A stretch of 64,000 bases of DNA from Papillibacter cinnamivorans DSM 12816 (GTDB lineage Bacteria; Bacillota; Clostridia; Oscillospirales; Oscillospiraceae): assembly GCF_900176335.1 (NCBI RefSeq), contig NZ_FWXW01000001.1, positions 248,001 through 312,000 of the forward strand, given 5' to 3'. The notes below the pieces were generated by a model. The model ran no database searches, was not told where the DNA came from, and saw only the letters and a program-made list of their open reading frames with translations. This document shows, one piece after another, positions 56,613 through 64,000 of the stretch. Numbering within the stretch: position 1 is the first letter of the stretch; each line of letters starts with the position of its first letter. The translations under genes and the position numbers were made by a program.

Positions 56613-56642
56613 CGCCCGGAATGGCCGTTTCCGGGCATTTTT
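56613..56642 (+). terminator. Hairpin with T-run after the M23 gene
   Basis: GCCCGGAA/TTCCGGGC stem followed by ATTTTT. It may be partial, because the next gene is only 55 nt further on. Confidence 0.6.
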
Positions 56643-56695
56643 CCTGCCAATGAGCCGGTGTGCACAGAGGCACGGGTATGCGGGGAGGAAGAAAA

Positions 56696-57307
56696 ATGAC
56701 TCTTGGCAGAATTCAGATAACAGGAGGCTTTTTGCTGCTTCTAAGCCTCCTGTTCTGCTTTGACCGGCAGCATCTGCTGGCCTGTTTTCTCGTGGCGGCG
56801 GCTCTCCATGAGGCGGGGCACCTGCTGGCTCTGCGATGTGTGGGAGGGAAGGTCCGCTGCCTGCGTCTCACCGCTCTGGGAGCCGAGATGGTCCTGGACG
56901 GCCGCCGGCTGTCGTATTGGGGAGAGCTTGCCGCGGCTCTGGCGGGCCCCGGGGCCGGTTTTCTGGGGGCGTATGCCGGCGCCTTATGGGGCGCCCGGGG
57001 CGGGGGAGAGGCGGCATATCTCTTTTCCGGGATCAGCTTTATCCTTTCCGTTTTCAATCTTCTCCCCGCCAGGTCCCTGGACGGCGGGAGGGCGCTCTTT
57101 TCTCTTCTGGCGCTCCTGTTTTCCCTGCGCACTGCCGAACTCGTCTGCCGTGTGAGCACCGTTACCGTCATTGGGATAGTATGTCTCTTCGGGGTTTTCC
57201 TTTTGGTGATCTCCCGCGGCAATTTTACCCTCCTGGCGGTGGGCCTCTGGCTTCTGGCTTCGGACCGGCGGGAAAAAAAGGTTGTAAAACGGGCGTATCC
57301 GAGATAA
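56696..57307 (+). CDS. M50 site-2 protease (SpoIVFB-like)
   Basis: 203-residue membrane metalloprotease. HEAGH (38-42) supplies zinc ligands and the glutamate; D129 in NLLPARSLDGG is the third ligand. Five to six hydrophobic helices. Start ATG has GGGGAGG upstream. SpoIVFB cuts pro-sigmaK inside forespore membrane in sporulating Firmicutes; together with the M23 partner this is the best match, but other short S2P roles cannot be excluded. Confidence 0.85.
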   Translation: MTLGRIQITGGFLLLLSLLFCFDRQHLLACFLVAAALHEAGHLLALRCVGGKVRCLRLTALGAEMVLDGRRLSYWGELAAALAGPGAGFLGAYAGALWGARGGGEAAYLFSGISFILSVFNLLPARSLDGGRALFSLLALLFSLRTAELVCRVSTVTVIGIVCLFGVFLLVISRGNFTLLAVGLWLLASDRREKKVVKRAYPR

Positions 57308-57346
57308 AATATGCCTCTAGACAGAAAGCGCTGCGGAGGTGCCCGA

Positions 57347-59179
57347 TTGAAACCTGAGCTGGAGAGAATTTTATCGAGGGTCCAGAAGCCCGCCCGCTAC
57401 ACCGGCGGGGAATACGGAAGCACTGTGAAAAACGAGGGAGTAAGCTGCCGCGTGGCCCTCTGTTTTCCTGACACCTATGAAATCGGCATGTCCAATCTGG
57501 GCCTTCGCATCCTCTACGGAGTTCTAAACGCCATGGACGGGGTGTGGTGCCAGCGCGTCTTCGCCCCCTGGACGGATATGGAGGAGGAGATGCGGAAGGC
57601 GGGCATCCCCCTGTATGCCCTGGAAAGCGGAGACGGCATCGCGGACTTCGACATCATCGGCTTTTCCCTTGGGTATGAGATGGCCTATTCCAATGTTCTG
57701 AACATGCTGGACCTTGCCGGCCTCCCCGTGCGCTCGGAGGATCGCAAGGACCTCCGACCCCTGGTGGTGGCGGGAGGCACCTGTGTCTTTAATCCCGAAC
57801 CCTTGGCCGACTTTGTGGACGTATTCCTGCCGGGAGAGGGGGAGGATGTTCTGCCCTATCTGGTGGAGCGGTACCGCGCGGCAAAACGGGACGGGCTCTC
57901 CAAGGAGGCTTTTCTCCTCTCTTTGTCCCAGGAAGAGGGCTTTTATATTCCCTCCCTGTATGAGCATGTCTATCACGAGGACGGAACTCTTTCCGAAATC
58001 CGCCCCCTCAACGGTGCTCCGGCGCAGGTGAACAAGCGCATTGTCCATGACATGGACCGTGCCCTCTATCCCGAAAAGACCATTGTCCCCTCCACCGAGA
58101 TCGTTCACGACCGGGTCATGCTGGAGCTCTTCCGGGGCTGCGTCCGGGGCTGCCGCTTCTGCCAGGCGGGCTATGTCTACCGCCCGGTCCGTTCCCGCTC
58201 GCCGGAGCTTCTTATAAAGCAGGGGATCGGGGCTCTTTCCGCCTCCGGCTATCAGGAGATCTCTCTGGCTTCTCTCAGCACCAGTGATTACCGGCCCCTG
58301 GGCGATCTGTGCGACGGGCTGCTTTCCTGGTGCGAACCCAGAAACGCCAGCCTTTCTTTGCCGTCCCTCCGGGCGGATAACTTTTCCATGGAACTCATGC
58401 GCCGGGTCCAGCGGGTGCGGAAAAGCGGCCTCACCTTCGCCCCCGAGGCCGGCACCCAGCGTCTCCGGGACGCCATCAACAAAAACGTCACCGAGGAAGA
58501 TCTGCTGCGCACCTGCCGCACCGCCTTTTCCGGGGGCTGGAGCCAGGTGAAGCTCTATTTCATGCTGGGCCTGCCCACGGAGACCGACGAGGACGTCCTG
58601 GGCATCGCGGACCTGGCCTTCAAAGTGCTGAAAACCTTTTACGACGCCTCTCCCGTCCGGAATCGCGGCGTGAGGATCACGGTGAGCACCGCCCTTTTCG
58701 TTCCCAAACCCCATACGCCGTTCCAGTGGGAGGCCCAGGACACCCGGGAAGAGTTTGAGCGCAAGATTGCCCTTCTCCGCTCCGCCATGCGCTCCAAATC
58801 CATCTCCTACAGCTGGCACGACCCGGATACCAGCCTTCTGGAGGCCGTCCTGGCCCGGGGCGACAGAAGGGTGGGGAAGGTGATCGAGACCGCCTGGCGC
58901 CGGGGTGCCAAGTTCGACGCCTGGGAGGAGCATTTCTCCCCGGAGCGCTGGAAAGACGCTTTTGCCGCCTGCGGCCTGGACCCCGCCTTTTACGCAAACC
59001 GGGTCCGTTTTAAAGACGAGCTTCTGCCCTGGTCCTCCATCTCCTCCGGCGTGCGGACGGAGTATCTCTGGCGGGAGCGGGAGCAGGCCTATCGCTCGGA
59101 GATCACTCCCGACTGCCGCCGGCAGTGCACCGGCTGCGGCGCGGACAGGCTGTATACGGAGGGGAAATGCGATGAATAG
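57347..59179 (+). CDS. B12-binding-type radical SAM protein (TIGR03960 family)
   Basis: About 610 residues. An N-terminal domain resembling cobalamin-binding folds (about 35-170), then the radical SAM barrel with C265, C269, C272 (RGCVRGCRFCQAG) and SLSTSDYRPL, and a C-terminal region with CxxC groups (CRRQCTGCG). The TTG start has CGGAGGTG 5 nt upstream; an ATG at 57311 lacks such a site. Usually linked to the DUF2344 partner and to ribosomal genes; the reaction is not known. Confidence 0.85.
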   Translation: MKPELERILSRVQKPARYTGGEYGSTVKNEGVSCRVALCFPDTYEIGMSNLGLRILYGVLNAMDGVWCQRVFAPWTDMEEEMRKAGIPLYALESGDGIADFDIIGFSLGYEMAYSNVLNMLDLAGLPVRSEDRKDLRPLVVAGGTCVFNPEPLADFVDVFLPGEGEDVLPYLVERYRAAKRDGLSKEAFLLSLSQEEGFYIPSLYEHVYHEDGTLSEIRPLNGAPAQVNKRIVHDMDRALYPEKTIVPSTEIVHDRVMLELFRGCVRGCRFCQAGYVYRPVRSRSPELLIKQGIGALSASGYQEISLASLSTSDYRPLGDLCDGLLSWCEPRNASLSLPSLRADNFSMELMRRVQRVRKSGLTFAPEAGTQRLRDAINKNVTEEDLLRTCRTAFSGGWSQVKLYFMLGLPTETDEDVLGIADLAFKVLKTFYDASPVRNRGVRITVSTALFVPKPHTPFQWEAQDTREEFERKIALLRSAMRSKSISYSWHDPDTSLLEAVLARGDRRVGKVIETAWRRGAKFDAWEEHFSPERWKDAFAACGLDPAFYANRVRFKDELLPWSSISSGVRTEYLWREREQAYRSEITPDCRRQCTGCGADRLYTEGKCDE

Positions 59180-59837
59180 CAAACACCGCCTCCTCTTTTG
59201 CAAAGAGGGAACGGCAAAATATATCTCCCACCTGGACCTGATGCGCACCATGCAGCGTGCCTTTCTCCGGGCGGAGCTCCCCATCCGGCACACCGAGGGC
59301 TTCAACCCCCACGCCTTCGTCTCCGTTGCCCTTCCTCTTCCCGTGGGGCATGCCTCCCGCTGTGAGCTGATGGACTTCGAGCTTCTGGACGAATCTTTAC
59401 TGGAGGACGTGCCCTCCCGCATGAACCCCGTTCTGCCCGAGGGGCTCCGGGTTCTGGAGGCCTATGTTTCTCAAAGGCCCTTCAAAGAACTCGCGTATCT
59501 CCGCTCCCGCCTGGAGCTGTTTTACGACCGGGGCGGAGCGGAAGAGGCGGGACGCGCCCTGCGGGAGCTTTTTTCCCGGGAGACCCTTCCGGTGACCAAG
59601 ACCTCCAAACGCAAAGGGGAAATTCAGATCGATCTCATCCCCCTTGTCCGGGACCTGGAGGTTTCCGCCGATAAAACCGTTCTCACGGTCACCGCGATAC
59701 ACCTCGCCCAGAACCCCACCGTCAATCCCGAACTGCTCGTCTCCGCTCTGTCGGAAAACGTCCCGGACTTTGTCCCGGATTTTGCCTCTTATCTCCGCCT
59801 GGAACCCCTGGACGAAGCCCTGAGTCTCTTCCGGTGA
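59172..59837 (+). CDS. Radical-SAM-associated DUF2344 protein
   Basis: 221 residues: HRLLFCKEGTAKYISHLDLMRTMQRAFLRAELPIRHTEGFNPHAFVSVALPLPVGHAS is the family signature (TIGR03936). Its start overlaps the preceding gene by 8 nt, so the two are coupled. It probably works together with that enzyme, perhaps in RNA or ribosome modification. Confidence 0.88.
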   Translation: MNSKHRLLFCKEGTAKYISHLDLMRTMQRAFLRAELPIRHTEGFNPHAFVSVALPLPVGHASRCELMDFELLDESLLEDVPSRMNPVLPEGLRVLEAYVSQRPFKELAYLRSRLELFYDRGGAEEAGRALRELFSRETLPVTKTSKRKGEIQIDLIPLVRDLEVSADKTVLTVTAIHLAQNPTVNPELLVSALSENVPDFVPDFASYLRLEPLDEALSLFR

Positions 59838-59880
59838 CGGTTCGGCAAGTATTCCATTGCAAATAGGACCGCGAAAGATA

Positions 59881-59921
59881 CCCGGGGCCGGGAAAATCCT
59901 GCGGATTTTCCCGGCCCCGGG
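59881..59921. terminator. Perfect long inverted repeat after the DUF2344 gene
   Basis: CCCGGGGCCGGGAAAATCC / GGATTTTCCCGGCCCCGGG with a 3-nt loop. No T run on either side, but between convergent genes and very stable. Confidence 0.65.
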
Positions 59922-59987
59922 TCAGCTTGCTGCAAAGGTACCCCGTCTCTTTCGCCGCCGGCGTACGTACATAGACCGCTGCAAAAA

Positions 59988-61430
59988 CTATGACGCCAGG
60001 GTCACCCGCTCCTTGCCGAAATACCAGGCCACCGCCTGGTTCCGCCAGTCCGTCGGATCCCGGGTCACGTCTCCCACGTAGAGAAGGGAAGGGCGGGTCC
60101 GGATGGGCTGGAGGGTGATTTTTATCTTTCCGTCGTCCAGAAGAACCGCCATCCGGGCGTCCCTCTCCCGTGCGTACGTCTCGGCGCTGCCATCCGCGAG
60201 CGCTTCGGCGCTCCGGACGCCTGTGAGGTTCTCAAAGCCGTTTCCGGAAACGAGCACGGCCGCCAGCAGACAGGCGGCGGCGATATACGCTCCCCGGGCG
60301 GTTTTTCCCGCCTCCCGCTTTGAAAGAATCCTCCGGAGCCACCCCAGCCAGTACCACTCGTTTGCCGGAAGCAGCAGCACATAGGAATAAAACACGATGT
60401 TCCGCAGCCGGTCGGGACCCGCGTCGGACATGGCGTAAAACGCGGGGGCGTTCTGGGCGGCGAAGAGGAGAAAGCTCAGCGCCGTAAAGGCCGCCGGCCA
60501 GGGAAAGCGGAAGGAGGTCTTCTTCGTAAGGGGCCAGATCCAAGGGATCAAGAGAACCAGCGTTAAACCGATGAGAGGATGATAGAACCCCGAAAGATCG
60601 GAAAACGCCTGACTTATCGATTCCGATGCGGCCTCCAGGGGAGCCATGACCTCCTCATACCCCTGCCGCACGCCGTTTCCCGGTGCCAGAACGCTGACGA
60701 GAAATGCCGCGGCCAGAAGCGCCGATATTCCCAGCCCGCGGAAAAACGCAGCCCTGCGCCGCAGAAAAAACCACAGGAGAAAAAATCCGCTCAGCAGCAG
60801 CGAGAGAAGGGCCGTGGCGTAGTTGCTTCCGCCCACCAGCACCGCGAAGGGAAGGGCGGTAAAAAAAGCTTTTCTCCGCTCGCCGTTCGTCTCCGCAGCC
60901 GCCAGGACGCAAAATCGGTCCAGAAGGAGGAGCATCATACCGTAAAAGAATGTATAATATACCGCGCCGTTCCACCAGAAAAAGGCGGACTGCGGGCTCG
61001 GTACGCACTGGATACAGAGAAAGAGCACCGGCAGGGAAACCCCCAGGGCGTCATACCGGTTTCCTCCTAAAAACCGGCGCACCACGGTGTCTGTCAGCTT
61101 CAAGGTGCCGATTGAAAGGGAGGAGAGCATGACCACGGGAGTGATCCAGTAGGCCCGTTCTCCGAAAATGGAGGGCGTCAGGGTCATCAGGGTCATGCCG
61201 GAAAAGCTGCCCTGCCAGTTCATATAGTATCCGCTCACAGTACGCCAAACGGCGGCGGGCAGGCTGGTCCCCAGGGTCAGGGCCTGATAGGTGCGCAGTC
61301 CGTAGCTGTAGTCGTCCAAAGATGCTCTGGCGTAAACTCCCAGCATCAGAATAGGGACGGCGGATAAAATCAAAAAGGCGGCCAGCGCCCAAACGGGATA
61401 TTTCCTGCGGGAGAGGTCTTGTCTTTCCAA
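59988..61430 (-). CDS. DUF6056-like multi-pass membrane protein
   Basis: 480 residues with about 11 membrane helices, an acidic SLDDYSYG motif after the first helix and an extracytoplasmic C-terminal domain (about 400-480). The layout is that of GT-C-like/DUF6056 membrane proteins, often tied to cell-surface polysaccharide. No catalytic identity is assigned. Stands alone on the leftward strand. Confidence 0.7.
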   Translation of the reverse strand: MERQDLSRRKYPVWALAAFLILSAVPILMLGVYARASLDDYSYGLRTYQALTLGTSLPAAVWRTVSGYYMNWQGSFSGMTLMTLTPSIFGERAYWITPVVMLSSLSIGTLKLTDTVVRRFLGGNRYDALGVSLPVLFLCIQCVPSPQSAFFWWNGAVYYTFFYGMMLLLLDRFCVLAAAETNGERRKAFFTALPFAVLVGGSNYATALLSLLLSGFFLLWFFLRRRAAFFRGLGISALLAAAFLVSVLAPGNGVRQGYEEVMAPLEAASESISQAFSDLSGFYHPLIGLTLVLLIPWIWPLTKKTSFRFPWPAAFTALSFLLFAAQNAPAFYAMSDAGPDRLRNIVFYSYVLLLPANEWYWLGWLRRILSKREAGKTARGAYIAAACLLAAVLVSGNGFENLTGVRSAEALADGSAETYARERDARMAVLLDDGKIKITLQPIRTRPSLLYVGDVTRDPTDWRNQAVAWYFGKERVTLAS

Positions 61431-61658
61431 CGCGGTTGCTCCTTAACCCCGGTAACGTCCTGTACGCGTTCCGGGAAATCCGCCCGGCCTGTCAAGCCGG
61501 GCCCATGCTTTAATGTATCGTTGCCATATCGTATATTATGCCGCTTTTTTCATGGGGTATGTCAAACTCCGCAAAGGGCCGAATCCGTTTCTCTGTAGGA
61601 AAAGGACGGAAAAATCCCGGTATGGTTCCATATTTTCTTACATTTCCGCATTTCGTTG

Positions 61659-61687
61659 TTGCATTTTGCCCTCCCGCGTGGTATTAT
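61659..61687 (+). promoter_or_regulatory. Promoter of rplS
   Basis: -35 TTGCAT, 17-nt spacer, -10 TATTAT, about 98 nt before the start codon. The transcribed leader (about 61694-61784) contains CCCGGGTTTTTTAACCCCAGGG and could be an autoregulatory L19 leader. The rest of the 61431-61784 gap shows no gene. Confidence 0.7.
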
Positions 61688-61784
61688 ACTTAAGTCTATC
61701 AGGGCGGTCCTCTGTCGCTGCCCGGGTTTTTTAACCCCAGGGCCTTCCTTTGCGGCACGAACACCCTTCATTAGGAGGATAAAA

Positions 61785-62126
61785 ATGGATCTGATGAAAG
61801 CGCTGGCCGATCAGCAGCGCAAGGAAAACCCTCCCCAGGCCAACATCGGCGACACCGTCAGGGTGCACATCAAGGTCAAGGAAGGCACTCGGGAGAGGAT
61901 TCAGGTTTTCGAGGGAACGGTCATCGCCAGAAAGCACGGCGGGATTGAGGAAACCATCACCGTCCGCCGCATTTCCTACGGCGTGGGTGTGGAAAAGATT
62001 TTCCCGCTTCATTCCCCGATCATCGAGAAAATCGAGACGGTCCGCTCCGGTAAGGCCAGACGGGCAAAGCTCTACTACCTGAGAGAGCGCGTCGGCAAGC
62101 AGGCAAAAGTCAAGGAACTGGTTTAA
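61785..62126 (+). CDS. rplS: 50S ribosomal protein L19
   Basis: 113 residues: [34 protein letters not shown] ... [41 protein letters not shown], unmistakable bL19. Start follows AGGAGG. Sits at the 30S-50S interface. Confidence 0.98.
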   Translation: MDLMKALADQQRKENPPQANIGDTVRVHIKVKEGTRERIQVFEGTVIARKHGGIEETITVRRISYGVGVEKIFPLHSPIIEKIETVRSGKARRAKLYYLRERVGKQAKVKELV

Positions 62127-62130
62127 GAGC

Positions 62131-62167
62131 CCAAAAGAAGGGGGGAACACCCCCCTTCTTTTATTTT
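62131..62167 (+). terminator. Terminator after rplS
   Basis: AAAAGAAGGGGGG / CCCCCCTTCTTTT with a 4-nt loop and T-rich tail. Confidence 0.85.
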
Positions 62168-62330
62168 AGCCGGATATTTCCTGTTTTGTCTGCCGGTGGC
62201 GAAAGGCTTCTGCGTTTTGTCGCCGGCTCCGTCCGGACCGGCATGGAATAAAGCCTCCGGCGTTTGCGCTTCTGCGTTTAAAACGCAGTCTTTTCTAGGT
62301 TTCTGTCGAAAAACGGCGCTATTCGCCGGG

Positions 62331-62361
62331 CCGAAAAAAAGGGAGATACCCCCTTTTTTTA
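62331..62361 (+). terminator. Second hairpin in the rplS-lepB gap
   Basis: AAAAAAAGGG / CCCCTTTTTTT with a short loop, about 90 nt before lepB. The 62127-62451 interval contains no convincing gene, only two terminator-like hairpins and GC-rich sequence; the lepB promoter probably lies after the second one (TATAAT-like TGTATAATAGGG near 62373). Confidence 0.55.
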
Positions 62362-62451
62362 TTTCCCGTTTTGTGTATAATAGGGTATAACCGCCGGACG
62401 GGCGGAACGGAAACGGACAAATCGGGCGATACCCGGCTGGGAGACTGTTGG

Positions 62452-63033
62452 ATGGATAATGACGACATGCACGGCATAGATCCGGCGGAAGACGGCGTAA
62501 AGCCTTCGGAGCTGGAGTGCGAACTTTACGAGTGGCTGCAGGCGCTGGTGACTGCCATCGTCTGCATTGTGCTTATATTCACATTTTTATTCCGTATTAT
62601 CAGCGTGGACGGGTTTTCCATGCTGCCCACCCTTCACGACAAGGACAAGATCCTGGTGCTCTCCAGCCTGATTTACACGCCGCGGGACGGGGACATCATC
62701 GTGCTGCGCAAGGAATCCTTTATCGAGCAGCCCATCGTCAAGCGGGTGATCGCCACGGAAAACCAGACGGTGGACATCAACTTCATAACCGGTGAAGTCT
62801 CGGTGGACGGCGTGGTGCTGGATGAGCCCTATATCGCCGAGCGCACCTATACCATGTACGACGTTTCCTTTCCCGTCACCGTGCCCAAGGGCTGCGTCTT
62901 CGTCATGGGGGACAACCGCAACGAGAGCTCGGACAGCCGCGTGGCCGCCGTCGGCATGGTGGATACCCGGTACATCCTCGGCCATGTGGTGTTTACCCTC
63001 TTTCCCCTGAACCGGATCGGAGTCGAAAAATGA
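62452..63033 (+). CDS. lepB: Signal peptidase I
   Basis: 193 residues: acidic cytoplasmic N-terminus, one membrane helix (ALVTAIVCIVLIFTFLFRII), catalytic S56 (SVDGFSMLPT) and general-base K97 (VKRVIATENQTV), then the MGDNRNESSDSR box. Cleaves signal peptides of secreted proteins outside the membrane. ATG at 62452 chosen because an upstream in-frame ATG has no ribosome-binding site. Overlaps rbgA start (ATGA). Confidence 0.95.
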   Translation: MDNDDMHGIDPAEDGVKPSELECELYEWLQALVTAIVCIVLIFTFLFRIISVDGFSMLPTLHDKDKILVLSSLIYTPRDGDIIVLRKESFIEQPIVKRVIATENQTVDINFITGEVSVDGVVLDEPYIAERTYTMYDVSFPVTVPKGCVFVMGDNRNESSDSRVAAVGMVDTRYILGHVVFTLFPLNRIGVEK

Positions 63034-63932
63034 ACATTCAATGGTATCCCGGCCACATGACCGCCGCCCGGCGGATGCTTCAGGAAACCCTTCCCCAGGT
63101 GGACGCCGTCTGTGAAATTCTGGATGCGCGCATCCCGTATGCAAGCGGCAACCCGGATATCCGCTCCCTCACGGAAAACAAGCCCCGGCTCGTGGTTTTA
63201 AACCGGGCGGACCTGGCGGATCCCGCCGTTACCGCTCTTTGGGCCGCGTGGTTCAAAAAAAACGGCCATCCCGTCCTGGAGACCGACAGCAAGAGCGGCG
63301 CGGGGGTAAACCGCTTCGCTCCCGCCGTGCGGGATCTTCTCCGGGACAAGCTCCGGCGGTATGAGCAGCGCGGCCAGGCGGGCCGGCCCCTCCGGATCAT
63401 GGTGGCCGGTATCCCCAACGTCGGAAAGTCCTCCTTCATCAACCGCATCTCCGGCCGGAAACCGGCAAAGGCGGAGGACCGCCCAGGAGTCACCCGGGGC
63501 AGGCAGTGGGTCGTGGTGGCCAGCGGCCTGGAGCTGCTGGACACGCCCGGCATCCTGTGGCCCCGGCTGGACAGCGAGGCGGTAGGGCTGAATCTGGCCT
63601 TCACCGGCGCGGTGAAAGACGAGATCCTGGACCTGGAAACGCTGGCCTTCCGCCTGATGGAACGGCTGGATACCCTTTATCCGCGGCTTCTTGCCGCCCG
63701 ATACGGAGAGGGTCTTGTTCCCGGCAGCCCCGGTCATCTTCTGTTGGATCAAGCCGCCCGCCGGAGAGGATTTCTGGTCTCCGGCGGAGAGCCGGATCTG
63801 GAGCGGATGGCCAAGGTCCTCCTGGACGAGTTCCGGGGCGGGGTGCTGGGTCGGATTTCTCTGGAGCGGCCCCCAGAAAACGGAAAGGAAGTGGCCATGG
63901 ATGGCGGAGGGGAACCTTCTTTGGACGATTGA
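63030..63932 (+). CDS. rbgA: Ribosome biogenesis GTPase RbgA (YlqF)
   Basis: 300 residues of the circularly permuted GTPase family: G4 NRAD (58-61) comes before G1 GIPNVGKSS (127-135), G2 RPGVTRG and G3 DTPG (171-174). N-terminus IQWYPGHMTAARR is typical. Needed for late 50S assembly. Position between lepB and rnhB, after rplS, is the standard Firmicutes order. Confidence 0.96.
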   Translation: MNIQWYPGHMTAARRMLQETLPQVDAVCEILDARIPYASGNPDIRSLTENKPRLVVLNRADLADPAVTALWAAWFKKNGHPVLETDSKSGAGVNRFAPAVRDLLRDKLRRYEQRGQAGRPLRIMVAGIPNVGKSSFINRISGRKPAKAEDRPGVTRGRQWVVVASGLELLDTPGILWPRLDSEAVGLNLAFTGAVKDEILDLETLAFRLMERLDTLYPRLLAARYGEGLVPGSPGHLLLDQAARRRGFLVSGGEPDLERMAKVLLDEFRGGVLGRISLERPPENGKEVAMDGGGEPSLDD

Positions 63933-64000
63933 AAGCGAATACAGCGCCCAGGGCTACCGCAGCATCTGCGGAGTGGACGAGGCGGGCGCCGGGCCTTTGG
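63901..64000 (+). CDS. rnhB: Ribonuclease HII, 5' part only
   Basis: The ATG lies in the end of rbgA after GGAAGTGG. The first 33 codons include ICGVDEAGAGPL, the RNase HII motif with the first metal-binding D-E pair; the glycine after DEAG commonly is R, here A. Gene runs off the window edge. Confidence 0.88.
   Translation, partial: MAEGNLLWTIESEYSAQGYRSICGVDEAGAGPL

Noticed and set aside
57524-59422. 632-codon leftward frame opposite the radical SAM gene
   Set aside because: Antisense artefact of biased codon third positions; no motif.
62196-62390. 64-codon frame between rplS and lepB
   Set aside because: Crosses a terminator-like hairpin and has no ribosome-binding site or protein-like pattern.

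Overview
The window looks like a chromosomal piece of an anaerobic, probably spore-forming Clostridia-class Firmicute (Oscillospiraceae/Eubacteriales-like; inference). The reasons are GC-rich coding, strong purine Shine-Dalgarno sites with frequent GTG/TTG starts, a 4-hydroxybutyryl-CoA/crotonyl-CoA fermentation cluster, a Feo iron system, and an M23+M50 protease pair resembling SpoIVFA/SpoIVFB. An intact siphovirus-type prophage sits in the middle.

1-8700: a co-oriented catabolic cluster. It holds 4-hydroxybutyryl-CoA dehydratase (abfD), a small CxxC protein, a zinc secondary-alcohol dehydrogenase, an SDR reductase, a propionate-CoA-transferase-like enzyme, a uracil/xanthine-type permease, crotonase and 3-hydroxyacyl-CoA dehydrogenase, then a strong terminator. 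Together they could import an acid, activate it with CoA, dehydrate it to crotonyl-CoA and oxidise that towards acetoacetyl-CoA. 8700-15350: two diguanylate cyclases (one membrane-bound, one PAS/GAF) surround feoB-feoA and a divergent DtxR-type regulator. 15500-16570: two copies of a 182-bp repeat ending in a perfect 46-bp palindrome flank a 20-cysteine copper-storage-like protein; the second copy runs into the 3' end of tRNA-Pro(CGG).

16521-55382: a ~38.8-kb prophage bounded by a perfect 48-bp direct repeat made from the 5' part of tRNA-Pro. From the left: integrase, repeated-domain lipoprotein and CI-like repressor (leftward); a divergent switch with GTCACCAAA operators; early genes (Rha, small membrane peptides, 3D-domain protein, PAPS-reductase-like PP-loop protein); recombination/replication (YqaJ exonuclease, DUF1351, RecT, SSB, a Tad2-type anti-Thoeris protein, a DnaD-like initiator with iterons in its gene, a G39P-like loader); small accessory genes; an ArpU-like late regulator; HNH, terminases, portal, ClpP protease, HK97 capsid; connectors and tail with a probable -1 frameshift in the chaperones; a single 827-aa tail hub/receptor protein; two holins and an M15 endolysin; and rightmost leftward genes (KilA-N, DUF5658). 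Integration moved the perfect-consensus tRNA-Pro promoter to the far right end, where it points into the prophage.

55383-64000: host genes again: M23/M50 proteases, a radical-SAM protein with its DUF2344 partner, a DUF6056 membrane protein, rplS with promoter and leader, signal peptidase I, rbgA and the start of rnhB.

The most novel signals are a duplicated hairpin element with a conserved 16-nt loop and co-varying stems (20236-20318 and 30883-31246), the capture of the tRNA promoter to drive a prophage gene, and the 46-bp palindrome repeat fused to the tRNA 3' end.
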